The notes: a model not told the origin generated them from the letters alone. DNA of 64,000 nucleotides from Symbiodinium natans (GCA_905221605.1 CAJNDS010002091.1:555001-619000); one strand, 5' to 3'. Counted from the first letter of the stretch, positions 21,719 to 31,914 are shown. Made by a program: numbers and translations.

Positions 21719-21810
21719 AAACCTGCTGTGTATTTCAGGGAAAGGTATACCTAGAGCAGCCTACGTGCTTTTTAACAAAGAGGAGATGTGCTTGCAGCTG
21801 TTGCATATCT
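21719..21810 (+). CDS. candidate exon
   Basis: After TTTCAG|G the plus strand reads GIPRAAYVLFNKEEMCLQ, which recalls the end of an RNA-recognition motif (G-AYV-F---E). The resemblance is suggestive only. Confidence 0.35.
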
Positions 21811-22098
21811 AACTTTGAAAGAGTAGCATCGAGTTATGGAGGTGGGCCCCCTCACCTTAAACCCGAAACCCTAAACCCTAGACCCGCCGATTTTGGGGGT
21901 CCTTTGGCAACTATGGGCCCATGACCCTAGAGAACTACTCTCGCTGCACTCCGCGCAGAACAAGCCCATACATGCATCACGCGTATGCCACAAGCCCACC
22001 CAAACTCTAAACCCTCGACCTGTTAAGTTTGTTTTAAGGTTTAGCGTCTAGGGTGTAGACTTAGAGTTTCGGGGAAAACGGTATCAAAACCCTGCAAG

Positions 22099-22160
22099 AT
22101 CTGTCCTATCCTGGCCCAGAGTCATTGCGCTCTCCGTGGCGCCCGATACTTCCACCCAAC
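22099..22160 (+). CDS. candidate exon
   Basis: CTGCAAG acceptor, then LSYPGPESLRSPWRPILPPN, then a GTACCC donor. Followed 108 bp later by another candidate exon. Confidence 0.45.
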
Positions 22161-22267
22161 GTACCCCCTGACCTAAACCCAAAACCCAAAACCCAAAACC
22201 CAAAACCATAAACCCTAAACCCTAAAAACCCCAAACCCTAACCCTAAACCCTAAACCTAAACCTTAG

Positions 22268-22315
22268 ATCTGCAATTGTCTTGGCACTTGGGTCGTTCGA
22301 TGGGCACACCCTAAG
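22268..22315 (+). CDS. candidate exon
   Basis: CTTAG acceptor at 22267 provided by telomere-like ACCTTAG. Reads SAIVLALGSFDGHTL and ends AG before TCGTC. Short; confidence rests on context. Confidence 0.35.
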
Positions 22316-22507
22316 TCGTCAGCACTAAACCTTATACACCCTACAGACCTTATAAGCCTCAGCGAAACTCTATAAACCCTTAAACCATATCGCACCTATA
22401 AAGCCCATGAGGCCCCCTGAGCCGTATAACTTCCTGCGCCCTTATAGCCTCTACACCTTACAACCCGTAAAGCTCTACATGTGCCCTATAAACCCTGTGA
22501 CCTACAA

Positions 22508-22622
22508 AAACCTGGTACTTTCAAAGCCAAACTGGGCCTGGCGTAGGTCCCCGATGATGCGTAGGACGCACTGCCAAAGGCCCAGTTGCGAGCAAATGCC
22601 CGCGCAAGCGTTGAGTACCTGA
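22508..22622 (-). CDS. candidate minus-strand exon
   Basis: The minus strand after CTCAG reads VLNACAGICSQLGLWQCVLR and IIGDLRQAQFGFES. The NACA---QW--- pattern recalls helical PPR-like repeats, which are abundant in dinoflagellates (inference). The plus strand is also open, so the strand is not certain. Confidence 0.4.
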
Positions 22623-22944
22623 GAGCGCTTATTTAGGGTTTAGAGTTTCGGGGTCCATGTGCTCAGCATGGGGTCTGCGAGGGGATCAAATATGTTTTTT
22701 AGGGATTATCCTAAAACCTACACCCGAAAACCTCAACCCTAAACCCCGCTCCTGCCAAGGCCAGACTGAAGATTGATTGAGTCTTTTCTTGTGATATATT
22801 ACGTTGGGTAGGGGGAATAGTTTGCCCCATTGCCCCAAACCCTCAAAGCCTGAAACGCTTCTGTGGCCAGGGGGGTTTAGGGAATTTAGGAATTTAGGGT
22901 CCAAATCCTCAGCCATAATCCCTAAACCCCCAACAGGGGTTTAG

Positions 22945-23024
22945 GAGCTGCTGGCCCAGCGACCGCAACGTCGCGCCGCATGTCAACGTGGCGCATGCTG
23001 GCCAGGACCTGCACGGACTCGGCG
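22945..23024 (+). CDS. candidate exon ending at a telomeric intron
   Basis: TTTAG acceptor, then SCWPSDRNVAPHVNVAHAGQ and DLHGLG, then the donor GTTAGG that begins a TTTAGGG tract (23025-23120). Confidence 0.45.
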
Positions 23025-23688
23025 GTTAGGGTTTAGGTTTAGGGTTTAGGGTTTAGGGTTTAGGGTTTAGGGTTTAGGGTTCAGGGTTCAGGGTTTATAG
23101 GGTTTATAGCGACTAAGGGTTTGGGGTTTAAGGTGTCGGGGTGCTTAAAAGGAGATATAAACGCTTAGCTAATCCTTGGGGTCCATGGAAGTGAAGGACC
23201 CGCACAGGGCATTCATCCGCTTGTCATAGCTTTTAAAATCGTTAGGGCTTAGGGTTTAGGGTTTAGGGTTTAGGGTTTAGGGTTTAGGGTGTAGGGTTTA
23301 GAGTGACCAATAGAAAGGTTCACATACCTTGGTAGTGCATCTAGTAGCATGTAGCGGTACACTTTTGGGTTTCATTTGGTTCCTCAGGCTTGGTCGCAAC
23401 CTCTGGAGTAGGTCGTGGGAAGTTCGTGGCCCATGTACCACACGCCAGAAACACCCTAAACCCAGAAACATCCTAAACCCTAAACCCTAAACCCTACTCC
23501 CTACACTCTAAACCCTAAACCCTAAACCCTACAAAGCATCAGTGTTCTAGGTTGAACGCTTCCCACGAACCCGAGATTCCCCAAGTCAGAACACTCTACC
23601 GTGAACCCTAACATCCCTCGACCTCAGCTCCTAAACCCTAAACCCTAAACCCTAAAAAAAGAAACCCTAAACCCTAAACCCTAACTAG

Positions 23689-23801
23689 CCGTTGGTATGG
23701 ATGGTTTCTACAAGGGACCATGTAGGGCACCCGCTTCCCTGATTCCCTTTCACTGGCAAGCGCAAGCAAGTCAACTGGCTCGCCACGCCCTGAACATCTG
23801 A
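23689..23801 (+). CDS. candidate terminal exon
   Basis: ACTAG acceptor after a CCCTAAA tract. Reads VGMDGFYKGPCRAPASLIPF and HWQAQASQLARHALNI then TGA at 23799. A TTTAGGG tract follows. Confidence 0.4.
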
Positions 23802-23904
23802 ACATGGCAGGGTTTAGGGTTTAGGGTTTAAGGTTTAGGGTTTAGGGTTCAGGGTTTGGGGATTAGGGTGAGCGAACTGTCATAAAGTGCCTCAAGAACC
23901 TAAG

Positions 23905-23945
23905 AGCGACATTCTCATTTCCGGGAGCCCTGACCTCTCCTGCAG
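23905..23945 (+). CDS. candidate exon
   Basis: CCTAAG acceptor, 41 nt reading SDILISGSPDLSC, then a CAG|GTGGGC donor. Confidence 0.4.
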
Positions 23946-24498
23946 GTGGGCTTGGCAAGGGATTGCACCATGAGCCAATCCTAAACCTTAAACCCTAAAT
24001 CCTAAACCCTAAGCCCTAAACCCTAAGCCCTAAACCCTACACCCTAACCCTGGACCAATCAAGTTACGAAACCGGAAACCCTGAAACCCTGCGTTCCGAA
24101 GCCCTCGAATCTGAAGACAATCTTCGGGCCCTCCGCGAACTTGGGAGCTCCCTGCACCCTAAACCCTAAACCCTAAACCCCAAACCCTAAACCCTAAACC
24201 CTAAACTTCCCTAAACAAGTTACCCTAAACCCTAAATCCTAGAGTTGCCTACTTACACATTTGGGGTTGAAGAGTTAGACGACGGTTTTGAGTGTAGGGT
24301 TTAGTGTAGGGTTGCAGTGCTACAGGGTTTGGGGTATAGTAATTTAGTGCTCAGGGTTTTAGGGTTTAGGCGCTGGTTTCGGGGTTTAGGATTTTGATGC
24401 CCTAAAAGAAGAGTAGAAGAACCAACAGATAAGCTACAGTTGTCTTGATAAAAAATGGGTATCGAGGTTACTGTCCCCCTTTCTAGGGGAAATTCTAG

Positions 24499-24680
24499 GT
24501 CACCACTCACTTTCTGAGGGGTATATAGCTTCTTCTACCTGCTTTTGTAAGGTGGATTCTACTGTAGGTTACCCCTCCCTTTTTGAGGGTATGCATGCTC
24601 TTCTAGACCAGCCTTTTGATGGGGATTCTAGGCTACCACTCCCTTTTTGAGGGTATACCGATTCTTCTAGACCAGCTTAA
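24499..24680 (+). repeat. imperfect tandem repeat, about 70 bp, three units
   Basis: Units share ggttaccactccctttttga then gggtatatgc, ttcttctagaccagc and ggggattctaggcta. A partial inverted copy (ctcaaaaagggagagaagta then acctgtaccc) lies at 24934-24975. A family-2 MITE-like element begins five bases downstream. Confidence 0.7.
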
Positions 24681-24684
24681 ACCC

Positions 24685-24781
24685 CTGGTTCTTTGTCGGG
24701 AATGAGGGAATTAGGGCCCTATATATGCCTTTTAGGTGTTTATGCAGGGTACTCATTCCCTCATTCCCTACTAAGAACCAG
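24685..24781 (+). mobile_element. introner-like element, family 2, copy a
   Basis: Starts ctggttctttgtcgggaatg and ends cattccctactaagaaccag, a long terminal inverted repeat. GT lies three bases from the left end and AG is the last dinucleotide. The sequence right after the AG is an open exon. Confidence 0.75.
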
Positions 24782-24892
24782 CCAGCACAAGTCGTAAAGC
24801 CCTACGGCGGCCTCCAAAGTCTTCTGCCACCGCTGGCTTTGTCCCAAGGCGCTCAGAAGGCTGCCTGCGCTCTGCGGTGTGTCGGGCGGCTC
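24782..24892 (+). CDS. candidate exon abutting an introner-like element
   Basis: Starts directly after the AACCAG end of the element and reads STSRKALRRPPKSSATAGFV and PRRSEGCLRSAVCRAAP into a CCCTAAA tract. The phase (two bases, then codon) is the same as at the copy at 49397-49528. Confidence 0.5.
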
Positions 24893-25090
24893 CTAAACCC
24901 TAAACCCTAAACACTAAACACTAAAGTCTAAACCCTCAGCCCTCAAAAAGGGAGAGAAGTAACCTGTACCCTCCTGAAAGGCGACGGTACCATGATGGTT
25001 GGTTCATCTACTCTTTTGTAAGCGCAGAAAGGCCTAAAACCCTAAACCCCAAGCCCTAAACCCCAAACCCTAAACCCTAAAGGCACCTAG

Positions 25091-25128
25091 TGAACCTGCT
25101 GGTCCGCGTTTGTGCTGCATTGGCAGAG
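25091..25128 (+). CDS. candidate exon
   Basis: CACCTAG acceptor, then NLLVRVCAALAE, then a GAG|GTGGGA donor, in a 70-bp island between CCCTAAA (left) and TTTAGGG (right) tracts. Confidence 0.4.
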
Positions 25129-25267
25129 GTGGGAGAGCCTAAACAAATATTTAGGGTTTAGGGTTTAGGGTTTGGGGTTTAGGGTTCTCCAAGTTGCAGT
25201 AAGCCACCGAGTCGACTCGAACATCTCCTGCGCGCAGTTCTTCTAGCCTCGGGTGCAGGCTCGTGGC

Positions 25268-25440
25268 CAGGGTTTAGGGTTTAGGGTTAGGGTTTAGGGT
25301 TAGGGTTTAGGGTTTAGGGTTTAGGGTTTAGGGTTTAGGGTTTAGGGTTTAGGGTTCAAGGTTTAAGGTTTAGGGTTTATAGGGCATAGAGGATTTAGGG
25401 TTTAGGGTTTACGGTTTGGAGGGTTTAGGGATTCGAGCTT
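25268..25440 (+). repeat. telomeric heptamer tract (TTTAGGG)
   Basis: About twenty units with occasional TTAGGG, TTCAAGG and TTTATAGGG variants. Confidence 0.9.
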
Positions 25441-26284
25441 AAGGTCTTGTAGTGAAGCCCTGAGCCCTAAACATGGAGAATGCTAAACCCTAAACCTTTA
25501 AACCCTGAACCCTGAACCCTGAACCCTAACCGAATTTGGCTAGTGGTTCAATGGAAGAATGAAAACAATCCTAAGTCCCCTGGAAGCCTTAATGTTCACA
25601 ATTCGCAATCTTGAAACGCGCAACCCCATACCCAGTTGCTTCCGAGAGACCTTTTCTACCAGTCATTTGTCCGGAATAGGGCTAGGTTGCGATTGACTGG
25701 CTTTGTAGTGAACCATGCTGGCAGTATCGTCGGAGTCAGGCGAACAACGCTTTGTCGCGCTTGTTAGCACAACCCACATGTATGCGTGGCATAACAACCA
25801 CCCCTACACCCCCTTAGCCCTAAACCCTAAACCCTAAACCCTAAACCCAAAACTCAAACCCTAAACCCTGAACCCTTAACCCTACGCAGCACTAGGGCCA
25901 CGGGCAGTTTCCACGCCAGCTGCCACTGCCCCGCTTGCGCACAGGCATGGAGCACAGAGCTGCACGCAATTAGATTCCTCAGGCTCGACAGGACATTGTT
26001 GAGGTTTGCATACAGGAGAGCTTGGGGCGTGCACTGTCTTGTGTATTTAAGGGTATATAGGCAAGACGGTTTCAGGGAAAACCCTAAATCTTAAACCGAA
26101 CAAACCGACACAGGGTTTAGGGCTTAGGGCTTAGGGCTTAAGGTTTAGGGTTTAGGGTTTAGTTTAGGATTTAAGAATTAGGGTTTAGGGCAGAGCGGTT
26201 GATCCCGGAACCTGGTTGCAGAGCAGAGAGTCCCGTCCGAAACCCTACCCAGACCACTGAAGGATGAAACAAGTAGATTCAGGG

Positions 26285-26760
26285 CTCCAAAGAATGACCC
26301 AAAAGTAGTATAGGGTACAGTACTATTTGGGGGTTGTACTTTTTGGATCCTCCTACAGGGTATGGGTAATCCGTGAAGCAGCCCCTACCCCCCCTCTTCC
26401 CCCCCCTCCCAAGTAGCATCCCTAAACCCGAAACCAAAAAACATCTTCACTCTTGGTCTAACCGTTCACACCCTTGGAATCATCTCCTTTGGGACCCTAT
26501 CTTCTAGTATCCTGACAGGTTAGCTCTCTAGAACCGGGTAACAGTACTAAGTGGTGAATCCTGTAGAACAACCATAACATGACACCCTTTCCCACATCTC
26601 CAAGACTCATTCCCCCTTGACTGACCGAGAGTTTCCCAAGCCTTGAGACCCAACCTCTGTTTCCACCTTCAATCTCTTGACAATTCACCCAACCTTTAGG
26701 ACGTAATACTAATATCCCACCCTCGGGACCCTAACCTTCATGATCCAGTTCTAGCTCTTC
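26285..26760. other. no supported gene; repeat-like spacer
   Basis: AT-balanced sequence with a weak inverted pair: gtacagtactatttgggggt near 26316 against gggtaacagtactaagtg near 26537. I see no convincing exon. Confidence 0.35.
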
Positions 26761-26848
26761 AGGAACACTCATGAACAGTGAAGAGAACAATAACGCATAT
26801 TCGGCGGGGTCGCTAACCGCGCCGTAAGCTAAAACAAACCCTCAAACC

Positions 26849-26992
26849 AAAACGCCTTAAACCCTAAACCCTAAACCCTAAACCCTAAACCCTAAACCCT
26901 AAACCCTAAACCCTAAACCCTAAACCCTAAACCCTAAACCCGAAACCCTAAACCCTAAACCCTAAACCCTAAACCCTAAACCCTAAACCCTT
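26849..26992 (-). repeat. telomeric heptamer tract (CCCTAAA)
   Basis: About twenty near-perfect CCCTAAA units. It borders an exon-like island at 26995-27072 on the left; TTTAGGG borders it on the right. Confidence 0.95.
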
Positions 26993-26994
26993 CC

Positions 26995-27072
26995 GGGCGG
27001 CGATTGGAGGCGCTGCGCAGGGAGCTTCGCGAAGAGATCCAAGGCCTGCCGCCAGAGGCCTCGCGCGAGCGA
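26995..27072 (+). CDS. candidate exon, helical protein segment
   Basis: The plus strand reads RRLEALRRELREEIQGLPPE and ASRER, then CGA|GTTTAG donor. The first part has a heptad-like L/R/E pattern. No AG is visible between the CCCTAAA tract and the open frame except GGAG at 27009, so the 5' boundary is unclear. Confidence 0.45.
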
Positions 27073-27573
27073 GTTTAGACTTTGGGGCTTGGGGGTTTGG
27101 GGTTTAGGGTTTAGGGTTAGGGGTTTAGGGTGTAGGGTTTGGGGTTTAGGGTTTAGGGTTTGGGGTTTAGGGTTTCGGGTTTAGGGTTTGGGTTTAGGGT
27201 TTGGGGTTTAGGGTTTAGGCTTTGTGGCCTACGAGTTTGTACGGTTTAGGGCTCGCGGGTATAGGACTCCTAAGGTTTAGGGTGTAGGGGTTTAGGGTGT
27301 AAGGTTTGGGGCTTCGGTTTGGCAAGATTTCAGGGTTGGGGGGTGAGGTATAGGGCTTCGGGTCGATGAGGTTTTGGGTTTAGGGTGGGTTGGATTTGGG
27401 GTAAGTGGGAGTTAGGGTTTCTTTGTGGGGCTGGGGTGTAGGGTTGAAGGCGGTTGTGAACTCCAACATACTCAAGAATCCTAAACCCAAATCCTAAACC
27501 CTAATCCCTAAGTTGTGTAAAACATTTGCCGGTACCCAAACTTTAAACCCTAAGCACTAAACCCTGAACCAAG
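27073..27573 (+). repeat. telomere-filled putative intron
   Basis: Starts GTTTAG, runs through about 360 bp of TTTAGGG-type units (to about 27440), then CCCTAAA-type units (27475-27570), and ends AAG. The two ends are complementary and could pair. Confidence 0.5.
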
Positions 27574-27651
27574 TATGGCTACACTGCCTGGCGATGCTGT
27601 CGGAGGCCCTGCAGAGATCTGCAGGATCTATGGCGTGGAAATTCTGCGGGG
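27574..27651 (+). CDS. candidate exon
   Basis: ACCAAG acceptor. In phase 0 from the previous candidate it reads YGYTAWRCCRRPCRDLQDLW then RGNSAG. An alternative frame reads ATLPGDAVGGPAEICRIYGV. Ends before GTTGAGGG. Confidence 0.4.
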
Positions 27652-27843
27652 GGTTGAGGGTATAGGGCTTAAGAATTTGTAACTAGAGTTGCCCTACTTA
27701 TCACTACAGTTAACCCTGAACCCTAACCCCTTTCAAGCCTAGACCCTAATCCCCGAACCCTAATTAAGCCCTTTAAACTCTTAAAACCCTTTAAACCCTA
27801 AACCCTAAACCCCAAACCCTAAACCCTAAACCCTAAACTAAAG

Positions 27844-27910
27844 CCTCGGACCTCCGGTGGCGGCGGCCGCGAGGGCGCTGCCAGCCATCCTCAGCTCTTT
27901 GCAGGGGCTG
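27844..27910 (+). CDS. candidate exon
   Basis: AAAG acceptor after CCCTAAA, and a CTG|GTTTTG donor before TTTAGGG. All three forward frames are open, so only the island boundaries support it. Confidence 0.3.
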
Positions 27911-28105
27911 GTTTTGTGTAGGGTTTAGGGTTTAGGGTTTAGGGCTTAGGGCTTAGGGTTTAGGGTTTAGGGTTTAGGATTTCGGGTTTCGGGTTTAGGG
28001 TTTAGGGCTTAGGGCTTAGGGTTTCGGGCTTAGGGTTTATATAGGGTTTAGGGTACTAAACATTTGCGATTCTGTAAATGGGGGGGTTACGTAGGACGAC
28101 CGTAG

Positions 28106-28261
28106 CCTGACTGGGGGTCGTCATACCCATGTACATCCCTTGGATTCTGCCAGCATCATCGCGAGGCCCCCGTTTTTCTTGCACGCTGAAGAGTTCTGGA
28201 TTCCGAGTCCTCTCGGGGAGGGACTGGCGAAGGAAGGGGGCGGGCCTTTTTCAAGAAGGGG
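28106..28261 (+). CDS. candidate exon, 51 codons
   Basis: CGTAG acceptor, then LTGGRHTHVHPLDSASIIAR, PPFFLHAEEFWIPSPLGEGL and AKEGGGPFSRR, followed by a GC donor (GG|GCCC). Long, with normal composition, and fully open. One of the stronger exon calls. Confidence 0.55.
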
Positions 28262-28359
28262 GCCCAAAACCCTAAGCCCTAAACCCTGCACCCTAAACCC
28301 ACAACCCTAAACCCTGAACCCTAAACCCTAAACCCTAAACCCACAACCCTAAACCCTAG

Positions 28360-28402
28360 CCGGAGAGCAGCAGCTCGATCAATGCGCTTCGGATTCGCAT
28401 CC
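28360..28402 (+). CDS. candidate exon
   Basis: CCCTAG acceptor supplied by a telomeric unit. In phase with the previous exon it reads RRAAARSMRFGFASL, ending before GCCTATACCC. Confidence 0.35.
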
Positions 28403-28602
28403 CTAAGCCTATACCCTCAACCATCCGAGCCTCAAGCTTGAAGCCCTTAACCTTGACATGAACCTGAGCGCTAAAAACCCTAAACCCCTAGGGTTTAGGG
28501 TTATAGGGTTTGGGTTTAGGGTTGAAAGTTGAGGGTTTAGGGCTTAGGGTTTAGGGTTTAGGGCAACCCTTAACCCCAAACCACAGAACCTTCAGACATC
28601 AG

Positions 28603-28677
28603 CCCGGCATCTGCACGTCCGGTTGGAGGTTCGAGGTGCAGCAGGAGGCAAAGCTGGCAACAGCCTCGATGGACTTG
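28603..28677 (+). CDS. candidate exon, 25 codons
   Basis: GACATCAG acceptor and TTG|GTGTGT donor. Phase 0 reads PGICTSGWRFEVQQEAKLAT then ASMDL. Another open frame reads HLHVRLEVRGAAGGKAGNSL. A TTTAGGG tract follows at 28708. Confidence 0.5.
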
Positions 28678-28700
28678 GTGTGTTTTCCAACTCAGGGCTG

Positions 28701-28850
28701 AGAGTCGGGTTTAGGGTTTAGGGTTTAGGGTTTAGGGTTTAGGGTTTAGGGTTTAGGGTTTAGGGTTTAGGGTTTAGGGCTGCAAGTACAGTAGCTCATG
28801 TTTAGGGTTTAGGGTTTAGGGTTTAGGGCTGCAAGTACAGTAGCTCATAC
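28701..28850 (+). repeat. telomeric tract with a 49-bp direct duplication
   Basis: TTTAGGG units 28708-28777, then gggctgcaagtacagtagct followed by cat at 28777 and again at 28826, separated by four heptamers. The 49-bp period is seven heptamers long. Confidence 0.85.
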
Positions 28851-29309
28851 GTGTGTACATATTGAAGAACAGCCAGTTGCATCGACAAGAATACACATTC
28901 AGGACATTCATGGGGGTTTGATCCGACACGTTCCTGTCATCTTTGTCATAGGCCTACAAGCCCAACCATCGACTCTGATCCCTACACAGCAACAGCGACA
29001 CTAGTCCCCAGTTTGCGGTTGGAGGGTTTGGGGTCCCCTAAACTCCAGGCCGGGTAACCCTGAACCCGAAATCCAAATAAACCTCACACTGCGAAGATCC
29101 CATCTTCTGAGCCACCTTCTCCCAGACCATGGCTTTCTGGCAGGTGCTCATCAAGGACGACCGCGCCACGACACCTTCTTCCAAGTTCCCAAGCCCATAC
29201 TCCCCTAAGAACCTGAATAGAAATGATACCTTGAAGATTCCCTTTGGTTTTATATGAATGAGATGCACCGCACACAACCCACCAAACCAGACTGTGAGGC
29301 ACGCATCCA

Positions 29310-29388
29310 TTGGGTTTAGGGTTTAGGGTTTAGGGTTTAGGGTTTAGGGTTTAGGGTTTAGGGTTTAGGGTTTAGCATTTAGGGTTCA
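29310..29388 (+). repeat. telomeric heptamer tract (TTTAGGG)
   Basis: About ten units followed by a C13 run near 29395. 29038-29310 is open on the minus strand (MDACLTVWFGGLCAVHLIHI) but also on the plus strand, so I call no gene there. Confidence 0.9.
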
Positions 29389-29422
29389 TATGACCCCCCC
29401 CCCCCCCTGCCCGCCCCCAAAG

Positions 29423-29822
29423 CTTCCAAGACTTTCAGCGCCGATCAATGTGCCGAGGCACTGCAAGACTTCGTGAAGCTCGCGAGCCAGGCAGCTTCAC
29501 GCCAAAGCAGAGGCTTGCCATACCTGGGTTCAGTTGTTGGGGAACTTGAAAGAAGTGAGTATGAGTATCATATGACAAAACATATATATATATATGTAGG
29601 AACATGTACATATATATATATAGATATATACAGTAAACTAGTATTGTTTCTTTTTGTGGGTGACTCATGTTCCTTCCCAGCAGGCCGGATACCTTGTCGG
29701 TTGGCTGCACTCGTGTTTGCAAACGTTCGAGAAGGGCCTAAACCCTAAACCCTAAACCCTAAACCCAGCTGTTGTTCTCGCGCGTCTTACGCGTTGCTGG
29801 AGGCCCTGGCAATGAAAGACAG
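29423..29822 (+). CDS. three-exon gene segment, unknown function
   Basis: Exon 1 (29423-29554) reads SKTFSADQCAEALQDFVKLA, SQAASRQSRGLPYLGSVVGE and LER, ending at a canonical GTGAGT donor. Exon 2 (29681 or 29684 to 29735), after the polypyrimidine acceptor TTCCTTCCCAGCAG, continues in frame as RIPCRLAALVFANVREG. Exon 3 (29769-29822) continues in frame as CCSRASYALLEALAMKDR. The gap between exons 2 and 3 is a 33-nt CCCTAAA tract with GC and AG ends. Helical, Ala/Leu-rich composition suggests an alpha-solenoid or MIF4G-like fold, but I do not recognise a family. This is among the best-supported models on the right side of the window. Confidence 0.65.
29736..29768 (+). repeat. 33-nt telomeric putative intron
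   Basis: Consists entirely of CCCTAAA-type sequence from GCCTAAA to AAACCCAG. Removing it restores the frame; reading through gives TAA. Very short for a spliceosomal intron. Confidence 0.45.
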
Positions 29823-30317
29823 GACCTAAGCCTTGAAACTCATACCCCCAATCCGAAAACCTAAACTCTTAAAACCCCTCACTTGTAACCCAATGATAAC
29901 CATATATTTTGGGGTAATTCAGGGGTTTATAAGTGGCTGATAAGTACAGTTATGTTTGGTTAGTAAGTACCATGAACCTCTATGAAGCACTATGGAAACT
30001 GATAAACCCCTAAACGCCAGCTTCCAAACATTTCCCCCCTTTCATACCCCTATGAATGCTGCCTCCATTTTGGGAAGCCCTATGAACCTGTTTACAAAAC
30101 CCTAAACCCGAAATCCCAAGACCCCTAAAACCATAAGTCCATCCTGCACCCCCTAAACCCCTGAAACCCCAATTGAACCTTATACTATAAACCTCTGAAC
30201 TCTAGACCCATGGACTCGTAAAACCCGTGATAGTGGGGGTTTAAGGGGTTTAGGGATTTGTTTAGGTTCAGGGTATTAGGGTTTGGGGTTTCGGGTCTAG
30301 GGTTTTGCGCGGTGAAG

Positions 30318-30440
30318 CTCTCGGACTGCGTCCATATACCAGCAGCATATTACACTTGGGCCCTAAAGCTACAATGCAGGAACTCCTTTAAGGGTTCAAG
30401 TAAATACTACAGAGCAACATGGACCCTCAGGGAGTCTAAG
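30318..30440 (+). CDS. candidate exon, 41 codons
   Basis: GTGAAG acceptor and AAG|GTGTTC donor. Reads LSDCVHIPAAYYTWALKLQC, RNSFKGSSKYYRATWTLRES and K in phase 0. Rich in Tyr/Trp, no low complexity; a strong exon call. Confidence 0.6.
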
Positions 30441-30493
30441 GTGTTCATATGAAGTAGGGTATATACTTCTTGTACCTACAAAAGGACACCAGG

Positions 30494-30557
30494 TATCTAC
30501 ACTCAAAAACATTAGAAATATAATCCTACTTCATATCATATCTACACTCAAAAACAT
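30494..30557 (+). repeat. short direct repeat, 45-bp spacing
   Basis: tatctacactcaaaaacat occurs at 30494 and 30539. A gaagtaggg/ccctacttc inverted pair frames the block (30452-30580), suggesting a small transposon remnant. Confidence 0.6.
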
Positions 30558-30605
30558 AAAACAGTATAAACCCTACTTCAAATAGGGTTTTGGGGGGGCC
30601 TTGCG

Positions 30606-30680
30606 GGCCCGCTGCGCTTTGATGACGGCGTTGAAGCTCACGCCGTCCGCGTGAAACCTGCAGCTTGCAAGCTGTGGACT
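30606..30680 (+). CDS. candidate exon
   Basis: The plus strand reads GPLRFDDGVEAHAVRVKPAA and CKLWT between an M-type element and TTTAGGG sequence. The 5' splice boundary is not clear. Confidence 0.45.
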
Positions 30681-30681
30681 T

Positions 30682-30950
30682 TTTTGGGGGGGTTTAGGTT
30701 TGGGGTTTGGGGCTTATGGGGTTTATGGGGTTTGTGGGGTTTATGGGGTTTATAGGGTTTAGGGTTTAGGGTTTAGGGTAACCCTAGACCCCTAAAGCCC
30801 TAAACCCCCAAACCCTGAACCCCTGAACCCCTGAACCCCTAAACCCCTAAACCCCTAAACCTCTAACCCCCTAAACCGCTAAACCGCTACACCCTATATC
30901 AACCCTGAACCCTTTACAATTACCCCAAACCCTAAACCTATGCATTTGGG
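30682..30950. repeat. head-to-head telomeric tracts
   Basis: TTTAGGG/TTTATGGGG units end at 30778 and are followed without a gap by CCCTAGACCCCTAAA-type units to about 30950. 30950-31190 holds only degenerate CCCTAAAAG-like repeats. Confidence 0.8.
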
Positions 30951-31194
30951 CGTTGCGGCTTTACGGGGCTTTAGGCCTTGGGGTTTTGGGGGGTTGTAAT
31001 GGGGGGGCTTAGGGCTCACACCGGGGGTTAGCCACACTTTACCCCGCTGTAAAAGCCCGCAAGCCGAAAACCCTACACCCTAACCCTAAAAGCCCCAAAA
31101 AGCCCCTAAAAGCCCCTAGACCTTAATGGCCCCTAAGCACTAAACCCCAAAAGCCATTAAAAGCCCTCAAAAGCCCTTAAGCCCAAAACCTCAA

Positions 31195-31313
31195 TACTTG
31201 GTAGCCCAGTGACCCTATCATGATAAGGGCACCCTTGTTTGGGTTGGCTTCTTAAAAAGGGAACCGAGAAGCCATTAAAAAAAGGTGAAGGGTACAAATG
31301 GGCTACCCAAGTA
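31195..31313. mobile_element. MITE-like element, family 4 (CTTGGTAGCCCAGTG)
   Basis: Starts tacttggtagcccagtgacc and ends ggtacaaatgggctacccaa then gta, an imperfect inverted repeat. A relative lies at 56992-57104, and degenerate relatives near 31370-31500, 32080-32215, 38790-38920 and 43130-43192. Confidence 0.65.
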
Positions 31314-31766
31314 ATAGCCCTTGGCTATAAGCAGGGTTGTAGGTCCCCCAAGTAAGCTTATCATCACTTGTAACCTAGACCTAGGAGTAACCCAGGAATA
31401 AAAAGGGTGCAGTACCCTTTTTGGTTCAAAGGAGCTTAGGGAACCCAAAGCCTGAAAAAGGGAATAAGGGGTCTACTCTGGGTCCTAGTAACTCGAGATA
31501 CCCTACTTAGAGCCCCAGATTCTAAGTACCCATGCGGGTAAAGGCCCTTGGAGCCCTTAAACCCTAAAAGCCCTTAAAAGACCTTAAAAGCCCCTAAACT
31601 CCCTTAAAAGCCCCTACAAGCCCAAAACCCTCAAAGCCCTTAAACGCCCTCCAAAGCCCGCAACAAAAACGGAAAACCCTCAAAGCCCTTAAAGGCCCAA
31701 AACCCCTCAAAGCCCTCAAAGGCACACCTCGGCCAGCCAATGCCCAGGCTGTGGAAGAGCCGTAGA

Positions 31767-31804
31767 GATGTCTTCCAGTGTCGGCAAGCGGCCTCAGGGG
31801 CTAC
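31767..31804 (+). CDS. candidate exon
   Basis: CCGTAG acceptor, reads MSSSVGKRPQGL, ends before GCCTAAACCC (GC donor). Short. Confidence 0.3.
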
Positions 31805-31914
31805 GCCTAAACCCTAAACCCTAAACCCTAAACCCGAAACCCTAAACCCTAAACCCCAAACCCTAAATCCTAAACCAATGCACCGATAGGGACTGCTAAG
31901 GTATGTCTTTTCAG

